Source: Desmonostoc geniculatum HA4340-LM1
GTDB taxonomy: Bacteria > Cyanobacteriota > Cyanobacteriia > Cyanobacteriales > Nostocaceae
Reading direction: 5' to 3'
DNA length: 64,000 nt
NCBI GenBank assembly: GCA_019359545.1
Contig: JAHHHB010000001.1
Span: 151,295-215,294, forward strand
Part shown: in pieces, positions 52,799 through 60,818 of the stretch
Position numbering within the stretch: position 1 is the stretch's first letter
How the letters are laid out: each line of letters starts with the position of its first letter
Program-made: the position numbers and the translations under genes
Notes under the pieces: generated by a model
The model's database searches: none
What the model saw: the letters and a program-made list of their open reading frames with translations, nothing else
What the model was told of the DNA's origin: nothing

Positions 52799-53253
52799 CA
52801 CTGATTACTAACTATCGACTGTTGATTGTTCTCTTCTGGAGTTACGGATTCAGCTGTTAGCTGTGGATGTAGTGTATGAAGAAGACCAGCAGATGCACCT
52901 ACTAATAATAAAATATAGGTCAGAACAAGAGGTATGTATGTATTTCGTTTTTTATCTAAATTTTTATGAGCATTTTTAGAGTTTTGGCGGACAACATTGG
53001 TTATCAACATGTGTGATAAAGCATTTCCATCTAGCCCTAAGGCATCTCCATAACGACGAATGAATCCTTGAAGAAAAATAGGCTCAGGCAATTCTTCAAA
53101 TCGCTCTTGTTCTAATGCTTGCAAAACGCCCAATCGAATCATTGTTTGAGCGGCGATTTCTTCGATGCGTATGGATTTTTGTTGTCTTACTTGTCGCAAG
53201 TGTGTGCTGATTTCCTTTAATTGCTCTAGTTGAGCTTCGTTTAAGGGTGTCAC
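52798..53253 (-). CDS. RodZ-like helix-turn-helix membrane protein
   Basis: The 151-residue protein has an N-terminal HTH of the RodZ/Xre kind (LEQLKEISTHLRQVRQQKSI, IEEIAAQTMIRLGVLQALEQ, LPEPIFLQGFIRRYGDALGL), a basic stretch, a single membrane helix (YIPLVLTYILLLVGASAGLL, residues about 109-128) and a short outer tail coded partly by a repeat. The fold and topology match RodZ, which links MreB to the membrane. Compared with RodZ the periplasmic domain is almost absent. No mreB is near. A simple HTH membrane regulator is the other reading. Confidence 0.7.
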   Translation of the reverse strand: MTPLNEAQLEQLKEISTHLRQVRQQKSIRIEEIAAQTMIRLGVLQALEQERFEELPEPIFLQGFIRRYGDALGLDGNALSHMLITNVVRQNSKNAHKNLDKKRNTYIPLVLTYILLLVGASAGLLHTLHPQLTAESVTPEENNQQSIVSNQ

Positions 53254-53449
53254 AGTCTTCTCCTGTATGGGCTAATTCTACTTTCTTTGAGAAGACTTAA
53301 ACATGCATACGTAAATTTACTGGATATTTGATTTTGAGATAAATTTTTTTCATCCTGGCTTAATCCCGGATTTTAAAATGCTAAAGCATTTCATACTAAG
53401 TAGTTTTTCCGTTATGATAAATACTTTATAAAGCAAAAATTTGGGCATA

Positions 53450-54343
53450 ATGACAAGCAATAACCTGCAATTTATAATACCAGTAATTACGCGATCGCTC
53501 CTGTGGGCTGGGATAATTGCAGCATTTGTCTACTTTGCCATCTGTCTATTTCTTTTTATGAGCCAAACTCGGTTTATTTTCTTTCCCTCTGTTGTGATTG
53601 AAAAGACACCAGAGTTTTTTAATCTCCCTTACGAAGAGGTTTGGTTACCTGTAGCTGTTAAAACAGGCAAGGTAGAACACATTCATGGTTGGTGGATAAA
53701 AGCTAAACAACCTAATGCCAAGGTGTTGCTATACCTGCATGGTAACGGTATTAATATTGGTGCAAATATAGGTCATGCAAATCGATTTTATCAGTTAGGA
53801 TTTTCAGTATTGCTAATTGATTATCGGGGTTATGGTCGCAGTGAAGGTTCTTTTCCCAATGAAAAGCGGGTTTATGAGGATGCAGCCACAGCTTGGAATT
53901 ACTTAGTACAGCAACAAGAGATTTCACCCAGGCAAATTTTTATTTATGGTCATTCATTGGGAGGTGCCATCGCCATCGATTTGGCAGTGAAACACTCACA
54001 AGCCGCTGGTTTAATCGTGGAAAGTTCTTTTACTTCTGTCCGTGATTTGATCGCTTATCGAAACATGTTTTGGATGTTTCCTGTGGATTTAATCTTGACA
54101 CAGCGGTTTGAATCGATTAAAAAATTGCCAAACTTAAAAATGCCCGTTTTATTCATTCATGGCGTTGACGATGTGGTTGTACCTTCTTTCATGAGCCAAA
54201 AACTTTATGCTGCTGCTCCCGAACCGAAGCAACTGTTGTTAGTTGCAGCAGCAGAGCATAATAATACCGCACTAGTTGCCGGTTCACAATATTTGCAATG
54301 GGTAGAATCTTTTGTTGAGCAAGTCTTGACAATAAGTAATTAA
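53450..54343 (+). CDS. Alpha/beta hydrolase of the BEM46/ABHD13 type
   Basis: The protein, 297 residues from ATG 53450, has a membrane helix (about 12-38), then an alpha/beta hydrolase core with LYLHGNGINIGANI, YRGYGRSEGSFP, the nucleophile GHSLG (Ser near 168), an acid in HGVDDVVVP and His in AAEHNNT. This fits the BEM46/ABHD13 group, membrane-anchored serine hydrolases of unknown substrate. A TTG start three codons upstream is possible. It is divergent from the RodZ-like gene, with about 190 bp between. Confidence 0.85.
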   Translation: MTSNNLQFIIPVITRSLLWAGIIAAFVYFAICLFLFMSQTRFIFFPSVVIEKTPEFFNLPYEEVWLPVAVKTGKVEHIHGWWIKAKQPNAKVLLYLHGNGINIGANIGHANRFYQLGFSVLLIDYRGYGRSEGSFPNEKRVYEDAATAWNYLVQQQEISPRQIFIYGHSLGGAIAIDLAVKHSQAAGLIVESSFTSVRDLIAYRNMFWMFPVDLILTQRFESIKKLPNLKMPVLFIHGVDDVVVPSFMSQKLYAAAPEPKQLLLVAAAEHNNTALVAGSQYLQWVESFVEQVLTISN

Positions 54344-54385
54344 CCGGACTTATACCAATTCTATATGAGGCTGCGCTCTATTCGC

Positions 54386-54413
54386 GTAGCGGCAATTCAT
54401 GAATTGCCGCTAC
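54386..54413. repeat. GGGGCAATTCATG palindrome, copy 4 (variant GTAGCGGC)
   Basis: Perfect 28-bp palindrome in which the usual GGGG is changed to GCGG on one side and CCGC on the other, so pairing is preserved by a paired change. Confidence 0.85.
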
Positions 54414-54519
54414 AGTGTGTAGTTTTGCATCAGTCTTATAAGGCGCATCTTCAAACAGAAATGGTATTAATACCATTTATTATTCAGATTCTGAATTCTA
54501 ACTTCTGAATTCTGCTCCA

Positions 54520-54918
54520 TTATGGCAATTTATAGCTAGCAATACGCAGATTTAACTTACCTTGTCCGGGATTTTGGCTGAATACAAATGCGCCTTCTTC
54601 TCTTTCACCACTAGATAAAAAGTCAATTTGTTGTTCTCCTGATTCTGCAACTTTGCCATCAATTAGTAACTCAGCCATAATTTGAACTGACTCGGCTGTG
54701 TCTCCTCCGGTATTGACGACTTCAAAGGGTACATAAAATTGTCCATTAATTTCCCGAATTGTTTCTTTTTTGGCGACAGAAATAATAGGAGGTTGATTTT
54801 TTTCGTTTAGCCAAGTGTAGCCCACCAAACTCACAATGATGGCTAAGATAAGCGAGGCGACACCGAATGTCACCCACTCAGCAAGGGAACGCTTTGGTTG
54901 TTGTTCTGTTTTAGTCAT
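54520..54918 (-). CDS. TIGR02588 family protein
   Basis: The 132-residue protein has a single membrane helix (ASLILAIIVSLVGYTWL, residues about 19-37) and a beta-rich outer domain with INGQFYVPFEVVNTGGDTAE and LSSGEREEGAFVFSQ. It overlaps the stop of the upstream TIGR02587-like gene by four bases (ATGA), and the two families are known to be adjacent in Nostoc, Gloeobacter and rhizobia. A complex of the two is likely; function unknown. Confidence 0.8.
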   Translation of the reverse strand: MTKTEQQPKRSLAEWVTFGVASLILAIIVSLVGYTWLNEKNQPPIISVAKKETIREINGQFYVPFEVVNTGGDTAESVQIMAELLIDGKVAESGEQQIDFLSSGEREEGAFVFSQNPGQGKLNLRIASYKLP

Positions 54919-55934
54919 ATCGCTAACCTACCGGCTGCACCGCCAATAGTTGCTGGTAAACCTAACATTAAGGTGTGATCTAACCACATTGTCCAAGGGT
55001 CGCTAAACGTCAACTTTTGAAAGAACCACAGCATAAAAGCGCCTACTAGTAGTGACACTAGGTAAGACATGATGGTTTCGCTAGATGGCCGTTGGAAAAT
55101 TCCTTTTTGTTGTCTTCGCTTTCGCTGATCGGAAAAGCCTGCCTGAAATACAATGCCATAAGAAATTAGCAAAGATGCGGCGATGATTGCCAATTCCCAA
55201 AGTGGTGAAGCTGCGGCTGCTAACATGGTAATTTCATCTGTTGGGGCGATGTTAAATGCAATGACGATCGCACCAATTAAAGTTGCACCTATATCTGCTA
55301 AGGTGGCGTCTATTTCACTCTCATTTTTCTTAGCGACATCATCTCTGGCAGGTATTGTTTCCTCGTCGCCATTGCCGTTTCTAGTGTCTCCCAAAAACTG
55401 GTTAGCTAATGCTACGCCAAGAGTGAAAGGTACACTTTCAAAGATAATTTTACCTAAAAATTCCTTGAGGGAAGTTTCTGGCGTTAATTCTCGTAATAGT
55501 AGCAGGATAAACGCAGAACAGGCTATGCCGATGGCCATTGCTTCTATGGTATCCATTGCAGCTTGATGAACTTGCCAGTTATATCTGCGTTTGCGAAAAC
55601 CTTCTGTTTGATTGAGGAAGAAAACTACAATAAACATCAGTGCGATCGCCATCATTATCATTTGTGGTTTTGCCAGCGATCCAATCCACCAAACCTCCAT
55701 TGTATACAGCAAAGGTATACCAAATAAAAAACCTCCGCAAGCACCCCGAATGATGTCATTAATCTCACTTCTCCAGACATTTTTCTGACGTTTTGTTGCC
55801 ACTCCTTGACTTTCCTTTTCATAATTACAATTTGTAAAGCGATCGCTACATATAAATAAATTGGTGAGCAACACATAAATTTGCTGTAGGGGCGTACAGC
55901 TGTACGTCCCTACATATCTATCTGGTGATTGCAT
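54915..55934 (-). CDS. TIGR02587 family integral membrane protein
   Basis: The protein has about seven membrane helices (for example GGFLFGIPLLYTMEV, MIMMAIALMFIVVFFL, AIGIACSAFILLLLREL) and the sequence of TIGR02587. In the stated frame it has 339 residues, but the first 45 (MQSPDRYVGTYSCTPLQQIY) are encoded in a dispersed palindrome (55885-55914) and its flanks and are probably not real. A GTG at residue 45, directly preceded by AAGGA, or another non-ATG start is more likely. It overlaps the TIGR02588 gene by four bases. Confidence 0.75.
   Translation of the reverse strand: MQSPDRYVGTYSCTPLQQIYVLLTNLFICSDRFTNCNYEKESQGVATKRQKNVWRSEINDIIRGACGGFLFGIPLLYTMEVWWIGSLAKPQMIMMAIALMFIVVFFLNQTEGFRKRRYNWQVHQAAMDTIEAMAIGIACSAFILLLLRELTPETSLKEFLGKIIFESVPFTLGVALANQFLGDTRNGNGDEETIPARDDVAKKNESEIDATLADIGATLIGAIVIAFNIAPTDEITMLAAAASPLWELAIIAASLLISYGIVFQAGFSDQRKRRQQKGIFQRPSSETIMSYLVSLLVGAFMLWFFQKLTFSDPWTMWLDHTLMLGLPATIGGAAGRLAI
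55885..55914. repeat. Palindrome TGTAGGGGCGTACAG
   Basis: A 30-bp palindrome with one mismatch. It falls within the upstream extension of the TIGR02587 gene. Confidence 0.8.
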
Positions 55935-56134
55935 TATGACTTCTTCCAGATATATAAATTTTATTTATAATACTTTCATACTTTACACTATATGATGCTG
56001 TGCCATTCTACATCTATCTGAAGATACTATAACTTATGTAATTTTTCTTTCCCTTGATGGAGGTAAAAAACAATACATCACTACTAAATTTAGTAATAGG
56101 TTAACCAACTACAAGACAAGCCGGAGATAAAACC

Positions 56135-56317
56135 ATGAGTGCCGAAAAAAGAATCGAAGCTACTGCAAAAAATATTGAAGGAAAAATTCAAGAAGTTGTG
56201 GGTGAATTAACAGGTAATCCCCAAGATAAAGCTGAAGGACAAGCCAAGCAAGCCCAAGCCCAAGGTATTCACGTTGTAGAAAACATCAAAGATGAAATCA
56301 AGAAAGCTTTAAGCTAG
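56135..56317 (+). CDS. CsbD family stress protein
   Basis: The 60-residue acidic, helical protein is a CsbD-like member: MSAEKRIEATAKNIEGKIQE, VVGELTGNPQDKAEGQAKQA. CsbD is a general-stress protein in Bacillus; in cyanobacteria similar proteins rise under desiccation or salt. A clear GGAG lies 12 bases upstream of the start and a strong terminator follows, so it is monocistronic. It is unlikely to be an enzyme. Confidence 0.92.
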   Translation: MSAEKRIEATAKNIEGKIQEVVGELTGNPQDKAEGQAKQAQAQGIHVVENIKDEIKKALS

Positions 56318-56386
56318 TTTAGCTTGTGCAATGTAAATCGTAAGTAATTTTAATGATTGTTCAATACTCATAGTCTAACATTAAAT

Positions 56387-56417
56387 ACTCCACTGACGAA
56401 AGCTTAGTGGAGTTTTT
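56387..56417 (+). terminator. Intrinsic terminator after csbD-like gene
   Basis: ACTCCACT (56387-56394), loop of 11, AGTGGAGT (56406-56413) and TTTTT (56413-56417). Confidence 0.9.
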
Positions 56418-56481
56418 GTATTGGAAAAAAATCTGCTAACAACTTAGCTCTAACCATAATTTTTCTAGCAATTCGATTCAA

Positions 56482-56757
56482 CTAATAACTGGCACGTCCA
56501 GCAACTAAATTCCATATAAATATAGCGATAATTGCACCAATGACGGCAACAATTATACCAGGTATGCTGAGAGATGCGGCAGCTAATTGAAATCTACCCG
56601 TCTCTAAAAGAGTAACTAAAATTCCGCCAAGTACAGCACCTACGATACCTAATACCATAGTTGCAACGATTCCACCACCTTGACGACCGGGATAAATAGC
56701 TTTTGCTATGGCACCAGCAATTAAACCCAGAATTATCCAAGCAATAATGTTCAGCAT
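56482..56757 (-). CDS. GlsB/YeaQ/YmgE family membrane protein
   Basis: The 91-residue protein has three membrane helices (IIAWIILGLIAGAIAKAIYP, VATMVLGIVGAVLGGILV, IIVAVIGAIIAIFIWNLV) and the PGRQGGG loop of this family, once named transglycosylase-associated. Such proteins respond to stress. It is convergent with the csbD-like gene, so two stress genes sit side by side. Confidence 0.92.
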   Translation of the reverse strand: MLNIIAWIILGLIAGAIAKAIYPGRQGGGIVATMVLGIVGAVLGGILVTLLETGRFQLAAASLSIPGIIVAVIGAIIAIFIWNLVAGRASY

Positions 56758-56953
56758 AATTTAATCCATCAGAAAAGGTAATAACTAGCTTAGAAATTAC
56801 AATATCGTTTTCCTTCTACCGTAGGATATAGGTATTAAATTTGTGAGATTGTAGTTTTGTGCCAATGTGATTACACTTTCTGACCAGGAAACTCCAAAAT
56901 TTCCTATTAAGATGGAAAAATATAAAAAATTATACGGAAAAATCAAAAAATGA

Positions 56954-57265
56954 TTAGTAAAAACCTGAAACTACGTATTGAGGAACAACAGCTTCTAATT
57001 GCAAATCAACTTCTACACTATGTCCTTGATTAGCACGAATCAGAGTACCTGTAGAGTCAAAAGAAAAGCGTTGTTTTTCGCTAGATTCAACTACCAACTC
57101 TAATTCTTGACGGCTAATTGGAAACTTGTTTTTAGCACAAGCGGTAAGTAGTTCATCAACAGCAACCCAACCACCAGGAGCAAGTTCAATTCCAATTGCA
57201 TCTGGTGTGTGTCGCAGATATTTGCTGAGATATTTGCTGATTTTGATGAGCCGAGAATCACTCAT
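56954..57265 (-). pseudogene. kptA: KptA/Tpt1 RNA 2'-phosphotransferase, N-terminal half only
   Basis: The frame matches KptA up to about residue 90: LIKISKYLSKYLRHTPDAIG, GGWVAVDELLTACA, then FSFDSTGTLIRANQGHSVEV, including the RANQGHS motif. It then ends VVPQYVVSGFY. The C-terminal half, which holds the NAD+-binding part with HGT and the later HVHLS, is missing, and the downstream 100 bp do not contain it. A full KptA has about 180 residues. It is read as a 3'-truncated gene, no longer able to remove 2'-phosphate from RNA. Confidence 0.8.
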
Positions 57266-57344
57266 TTGATTGTGGTTGAGATTTTATACTACATTTATAT
57301 AAAGTATATAATACATGAGAATTTTGATTGCTAGTTTTAATTTC

Positions 57345-57435
57345 AGGACTTACGCAAACAATAGCCCAAACCCTGATTTTACGGTAGGGGCAATTCATGA
57401 ATTGCCCCTACGGCGTGTAGTTTTGCGTAAGTCCT
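57345..57435. mobile_element. MITE-like element with AGGACTTACGCAAA ends
   Basis: AGGACTTACGCAAA (57345-57358) and TTTGCGTAAGTCCT (57422-57435) are exact 14-bp inverted repeats 91 bp apart. The inside holds copy 5 of the GGGGCAATTCATG palindrome (57384-57411). This kind of end is frequent in Nostocales. Confidence 0.75.
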
Positions 57436-57458
57436 AAATTTGTGTGAATCGATAGAAT

Positions 57459-58769
57459 TTATTTGAGCATCAGGACTAATGCTACTGCAATCATCGCCAT
57501 GAGTGTCACTTTACCACCAGGAACCAGTGGTTGATTGATGCTATTGGAGTTTTTTTGCTCTTGACGTTGCTTCCAAGTCATTAACGCTGGGATAACTCCA
57601 CCTAGAACTGAGATGCTGAATGTTCCTGTGTAATCTAGGGCAGTAAAAAAGATGCTGGGATTGAGTGTACCGAGAGTCATCGGAGGGAAAAGAACCAGCG
57701 AATAAAGGGGTAGGCGACTAGAGATATCGCCCTGTGTAATGAGAAAAATATCTTTGAACAGATCCAATAATCCGTATACAAATCCAATGAATGATGTGAC
57801 GATCGCAAACTCTGAAAAAACTGATACTAGCACTCCTAACCATTCTCCCCCACCACCGGCTCGTAAAATTTGCAGTGGGTCAAAAACAGTTTTACCGCCA
57901 GATGTGCTGTGTACCATATCAGGACTGATGCTTGCCAAAATTACAGTATTCCACACCAAGAACATGATTAGGGGAATCAAGGAACCAATGAAGATGGACT
58001 GACGAATTTTGCGGACATCTCCTTCAAGTTGCGTCACAACCACCGGTACTATGTTTTGAAAAAACATTGCTACACACATAACTGAAACTGCACCACTAAG
58101 GGCACTCCAGTTCTGAATTAAGAGTTGGCTACTTTTAACTTGCCCTCCTGCTAGCAATAAGAGTCCCAAGAAGGAAACAATCACAATTGCCACAAAGGCG
58201 GTGTTTAATTTCTCAATAAACTTTTCTCGCCCAAGATACATCACGCCGCCAAAGCTCAGCGTGAAAGTCATTGTACCCACCCACGTAGGTAATGAGTTTT
58301 GTAGATTCCAGAGTTTAGCGATCGCAGTTCCTAAAATCTCTCCACCTTGGGTGATATATGCTACTAACAAAGCGTAGTGCATGAATAAATATGCACCGCT
58401 AGCAACTAGCCCTCCCACTTTCCCCAGGGTCTTTTCAACAATTCCCAACAGACCTATACTCGGACGCCCCTCTAGACGCATGGTGTTTAAAGTAACCTCT
58501 GCAATCAACAAACCTGAAACTAAAGCGTAGAGCCAAACTGCAATCAACCCAAATGTCGATGGCAAAATCCCTGATGGGAGGGTGACCGCTGGTAGAGCGA
58601 GAATCCCAGCGCCAACCGTGGTTCCGGCAATCAGTGCTGTACTACCTAATACACTACCTGGTTGATGATTGAGTTTATTTCCATCAAATTGCAGGTGAGA
58701 AAAAAACCGAGTTACTTGCTCTGAATCCTTGAGAACAGGCTTCATGAGGGTCATATTGAGTAATTGCAC
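57459..58769 (-). CDS. Aromatic amino acid permease of the TyrP/Mtr type
   Basis: The 436-residue protein has about 11 membrane helices and the start GSTALIAGTTVGAGILALPA, a Gly-rich first helix shared by the hydroxy/aromatic amino acid permease family (TyrP, Mtr, TnaB). Other segments are LIAEVTLNTMRLEGRPSIG and FFQNIVPVVVTQLEGDVRKI. Tyrosine or tryptophan uptake by proton symport is likely, though other amino acids are possible. ATG 58769 or a nearby Met (MTLMKP) can be the start. The gene stands alone after a MITE. Confidence 0.88.
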   Translation of the reverse strand: MQLLNMTLMKPVLKDSEQVTRFFSHLQFDGNKLNHQPGSVLGSTALIAGTTVGAGILALPAVTLPSGILPSTFGLIAVWLYALVSGLLIAEVTLNTMRLEGRPSIGLLGIVEKTLGKVGGLVASGAYLFMHYALLVAYITQGGEILGTAIAKLWNLQNSLPTWVGTMTFTLSFGGVMYLGREKFIEKLNTAFVAIVIVSFLGLLLLAGGQVKSSQLLIQNWSALSGAVSVMCVAMFFQNIVPVVVTQLEGDVRKIRQSIFIGSLIPLIMFLVWNTVILASISPDMVHSTSGGKTVFDPLQILRAGGGGEWLGVLVSVFSEFAIVTSFIGFVYGLLDLFKDIFLITQGDISSRLPLYSLVLFPPMTLGTLNPSIFFTALDYTGTFSISVLGGVIPALMTWKQRQEQKNSNSINQPLVPGGKVTLMAMIAVALVLMLK

Positions 58770-58959
58770 CTAAACTAAGTGAAAAATGTTAACATATGTA
58801 AAGAATTTTAGCAAAAATCCCTGATTTACTGTTTTTTGGGCAAATTTTAAAAGAGAATTCAGAATTCAGAATGCAATCATTGAGGGATTTAACGCCTTGC
58901 ATAATTTTTTCGCTCTTTACCCAGTCCCCAGTCCCTAATCCCCAATCCCCAGTCCCTGA

Positions 58960-59931
58960 TTAACACCCAGAAAACAATTTACCAACTTGCGCCAAATCTA
59001 CGTTTCCACCGCTGATGATGATACCAATCTTTGCTTGTGGTGCTGTTACCACAGCTTCGAGTAAGGCGGCGGCGGCGAGTACTCCGGTGGGTTCGACTAC
59101 GATTTTCAAGCGTTCCCACAAGAAAAACATGGTGCGAACAATCGCTTCTTCAGATACGGTTACCATATCATCGACGTAATGCAGCACTAGGGGGAAAGTA
59201 ATTTCACCGAGGCTAGGAGTCCGGGCGCCGTCCGCTATGGTATGGGGATTTTTGACGGTTTGCAGGGTTTTGCTGTGAAAGGAACGGGTGGCATCGTCGG
59301 CAAGTGTTGGTTCTGCACCGATTACTTTACAATCAGGTAGAAGTGCTTTGGTGGCGATCGCACTACCAGAAAGTAATCCACCACCACCACAACAAACTAA
59401 CAGCAAGTCCAATTCACCAACTTCTTGAATCAGTTCTAAAGCTGCTGTACCTTGTCCTGCGACTACATGGGGATGATCGTATGGCGGAATCAGTGTGAGA
59501 TGGCGATCGCTTGCTAAATTTTGGGCTAATTCTTCCCGGTTTGTTGTCTGACGATTGTACAAAATTACCTCTGCACCATAACTGCGAGTGGCAGTTTGTT
59601 TGACAGCCGGTGCATCGTCAGGCATGACAATGGTGGTGGGGATATTGAGTAATTGTCCAGCTAAGGCGATCGCCTGGGCATGATTTCCCGATGAATAAGC
59701 GATAACACCTGTTTGTTTTTGTGCTACTGATAGTTGCGTTAAGGCGTTGTATGCGCCTCGAAATTTGAATGAACCGGTGCGTTGAAAATTTTCGCACTTA
59801 AAAAACACTTGGCTATTAGTGCGATCGTTAACAATTCTAGAAGTCAGCACAGGTGTACGGTGGGCAATCCCCAAAAGTCGCCCTTGTGCTGTTTGGACAT
59901 CATTTATGGTAACAAAGCTATGTTGAGGCAT
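58960..59931 (-). CDS. PLP-dependent threonine/serine dehydratase or hydroxyaspartate lyase
   Basis: From ATG 59931 the enzyme has 323 residues and the fold-type II PLP sequence: SFKFRGAYNAL (Lys that binds PLP), SSGNHAQAIA, the phosphate loop CGGGGLLSG and a C-terminal SGGNVDLAQ. Its length lacks the regulatory ACT domain of biosynthetic IlvA, so it fits the catabolic TdcB/serine racemase/threo-3-hydroxyaspartate ammonia-lyase group. A TTG start at 60012 would overlap the GNAT gene by 47 bp and adds a non-conserved head, so it is not used. It lies 34 bp after the GNAT gene. Confidence 0.88.
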   Translation of the reverse strand: MPQHSFVTINDVQTAQGRLLGIAHRTPVLTSRIVNDRTNSQVFFKCENFQRTGSFKFRGAYNALTQLSVAQKQTGVIAYSSGNHAQAIALAGQLLNIPTTIVMPDDAPAVKQTATRSYGAEVILYNRQTTNREELAQNLASDRHLTLIPPYDHPHVVAGQGTAALELIQEVGELDLLLVCCGGGGLLSGSAIATKALLPDCKVIGAEPTLADDATRSFHSKTLQTVKNPHTIADGARTPSLGEITFPLVLHYVDDMVTVSEEAIVRTMFFLWERLKIVVEPTGVLAAAALLEAVVTAPQAKIGIIISGGNVDLAQVGKLFSGC

Positions 59932-59965
59932 CGACGGCAGTATTAAAGATTGTTGCTCTTTATTG

Positions 59966-60808
59966 TCAGACGAAGGAGTAATTATGCCAATCGCCCACTG
60001 GTTGGTAACCAATTTCCTGATATATATGATTGGATGTTGGGTTTGCCAAATCTGTGAATAAAAAACAGAATCGATTTCCTCGATCTAATAAAGTCTGACT
60101 CAAAGCTGCAACAGAAGCGCTGGCATAACCTCTACGGCGATACTCTGGTGGTGTGTAAACTATACTAATCCGCGCACCATTGGGCGTATTTCCAACATGA
60201 CAAGCCATTGAAACTGCTACTTCATCCTGCCAAAGGTAAGCAGTACCTTGGTGCAAAACTCGTTGAACCCAACGTTCTGTATCTGATTCAATCTCGCCCA
60301 AAGCTTCTAATGAAAAAGCTTCATACCAATTCTTCAAAAGTTCTCGGTCATCCTCCGCGGCTAGGCGTAAATAACCTGCACCTGCGACTTGAGAAATCGG
60401 CTTTACCTTTTCTAATTTAAAGGCACCCAAAGCTAATTTGAACTGGTAGGATTGACCAGTCAACGAATGCCACACCAGAGTAAAAGCTTGCGCCTCATCT
60501 GTGGGAGCATTTACTCCTGGTAGTGATGGGTAGGAGATGGATAAATCTTGAGCGAGTAACTCCAGTGCTTGGAAATCTTTAATCTGTGAGAGCAGCAATG
60601 GTCTAGGTGGTGTTCTCATAGCTACAGCCACAATATCTCCATTTATCTCCACTGTTGCCAAATAAGGCTTTTCCTCAAAGCGTTCGGGATTTTCAATCAA
60701 GGTATGGCTAATTCCCAACTGTGGGTTATGTAGCCCTTCCTGATTCAGCAAGTAGTCTTTCACCCTGGCATAAAATTCAGTAGCACTTTGAAATCGATAA
60801 ACTTTCAT
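59966..60808 (-). CDS. GNAT family N-acetyltransferase
   Basis: From ATG 60808, with GAGGAAAG upstream, the protein has 280 residues. The N-terminal part (1-140) is a degenerate GNAT-like domain (ATVEINGDIVAVAMRTPP). The C-terminal half is a full GNAT with the acetyl-CoA site ISIVYTPPEYRRRGYASASV and YQEIGYQPVGDW at the end. The substrate is unknown. It overlaps no gene, since the AAA gene ends 10 bp upstream. It may share a transcript with the PLP enzyme and with the AAA gene. Confidence 0.85.
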   Translation of the reverse strand: MKVYRFQSATEFYARVKDYLLNQEGLHNPQLGISHTLIENPERFEEKPYLATVEINGDIVAVAMRTPPRPLLLSQIKDFQALELLAQDLSISYPSLPGVNAPTDEAQAFTLVWHSLTGQSYQFKLALGAFKLEKVKPISQVAGAGYLRLAAEDDRELLKNWYEAFSLEALGEIESDTERWVQRVLHQGTAYLWQDEVAVSMACHVGNTPNGARISIVYTPPEYRRRGYASASVAALSQTLLDRGNRFCFLFTDLANPTSNHIYQEIGYQPVGDWHNYSFV

Positions 60809-60818
60809 TTCACTTTCC

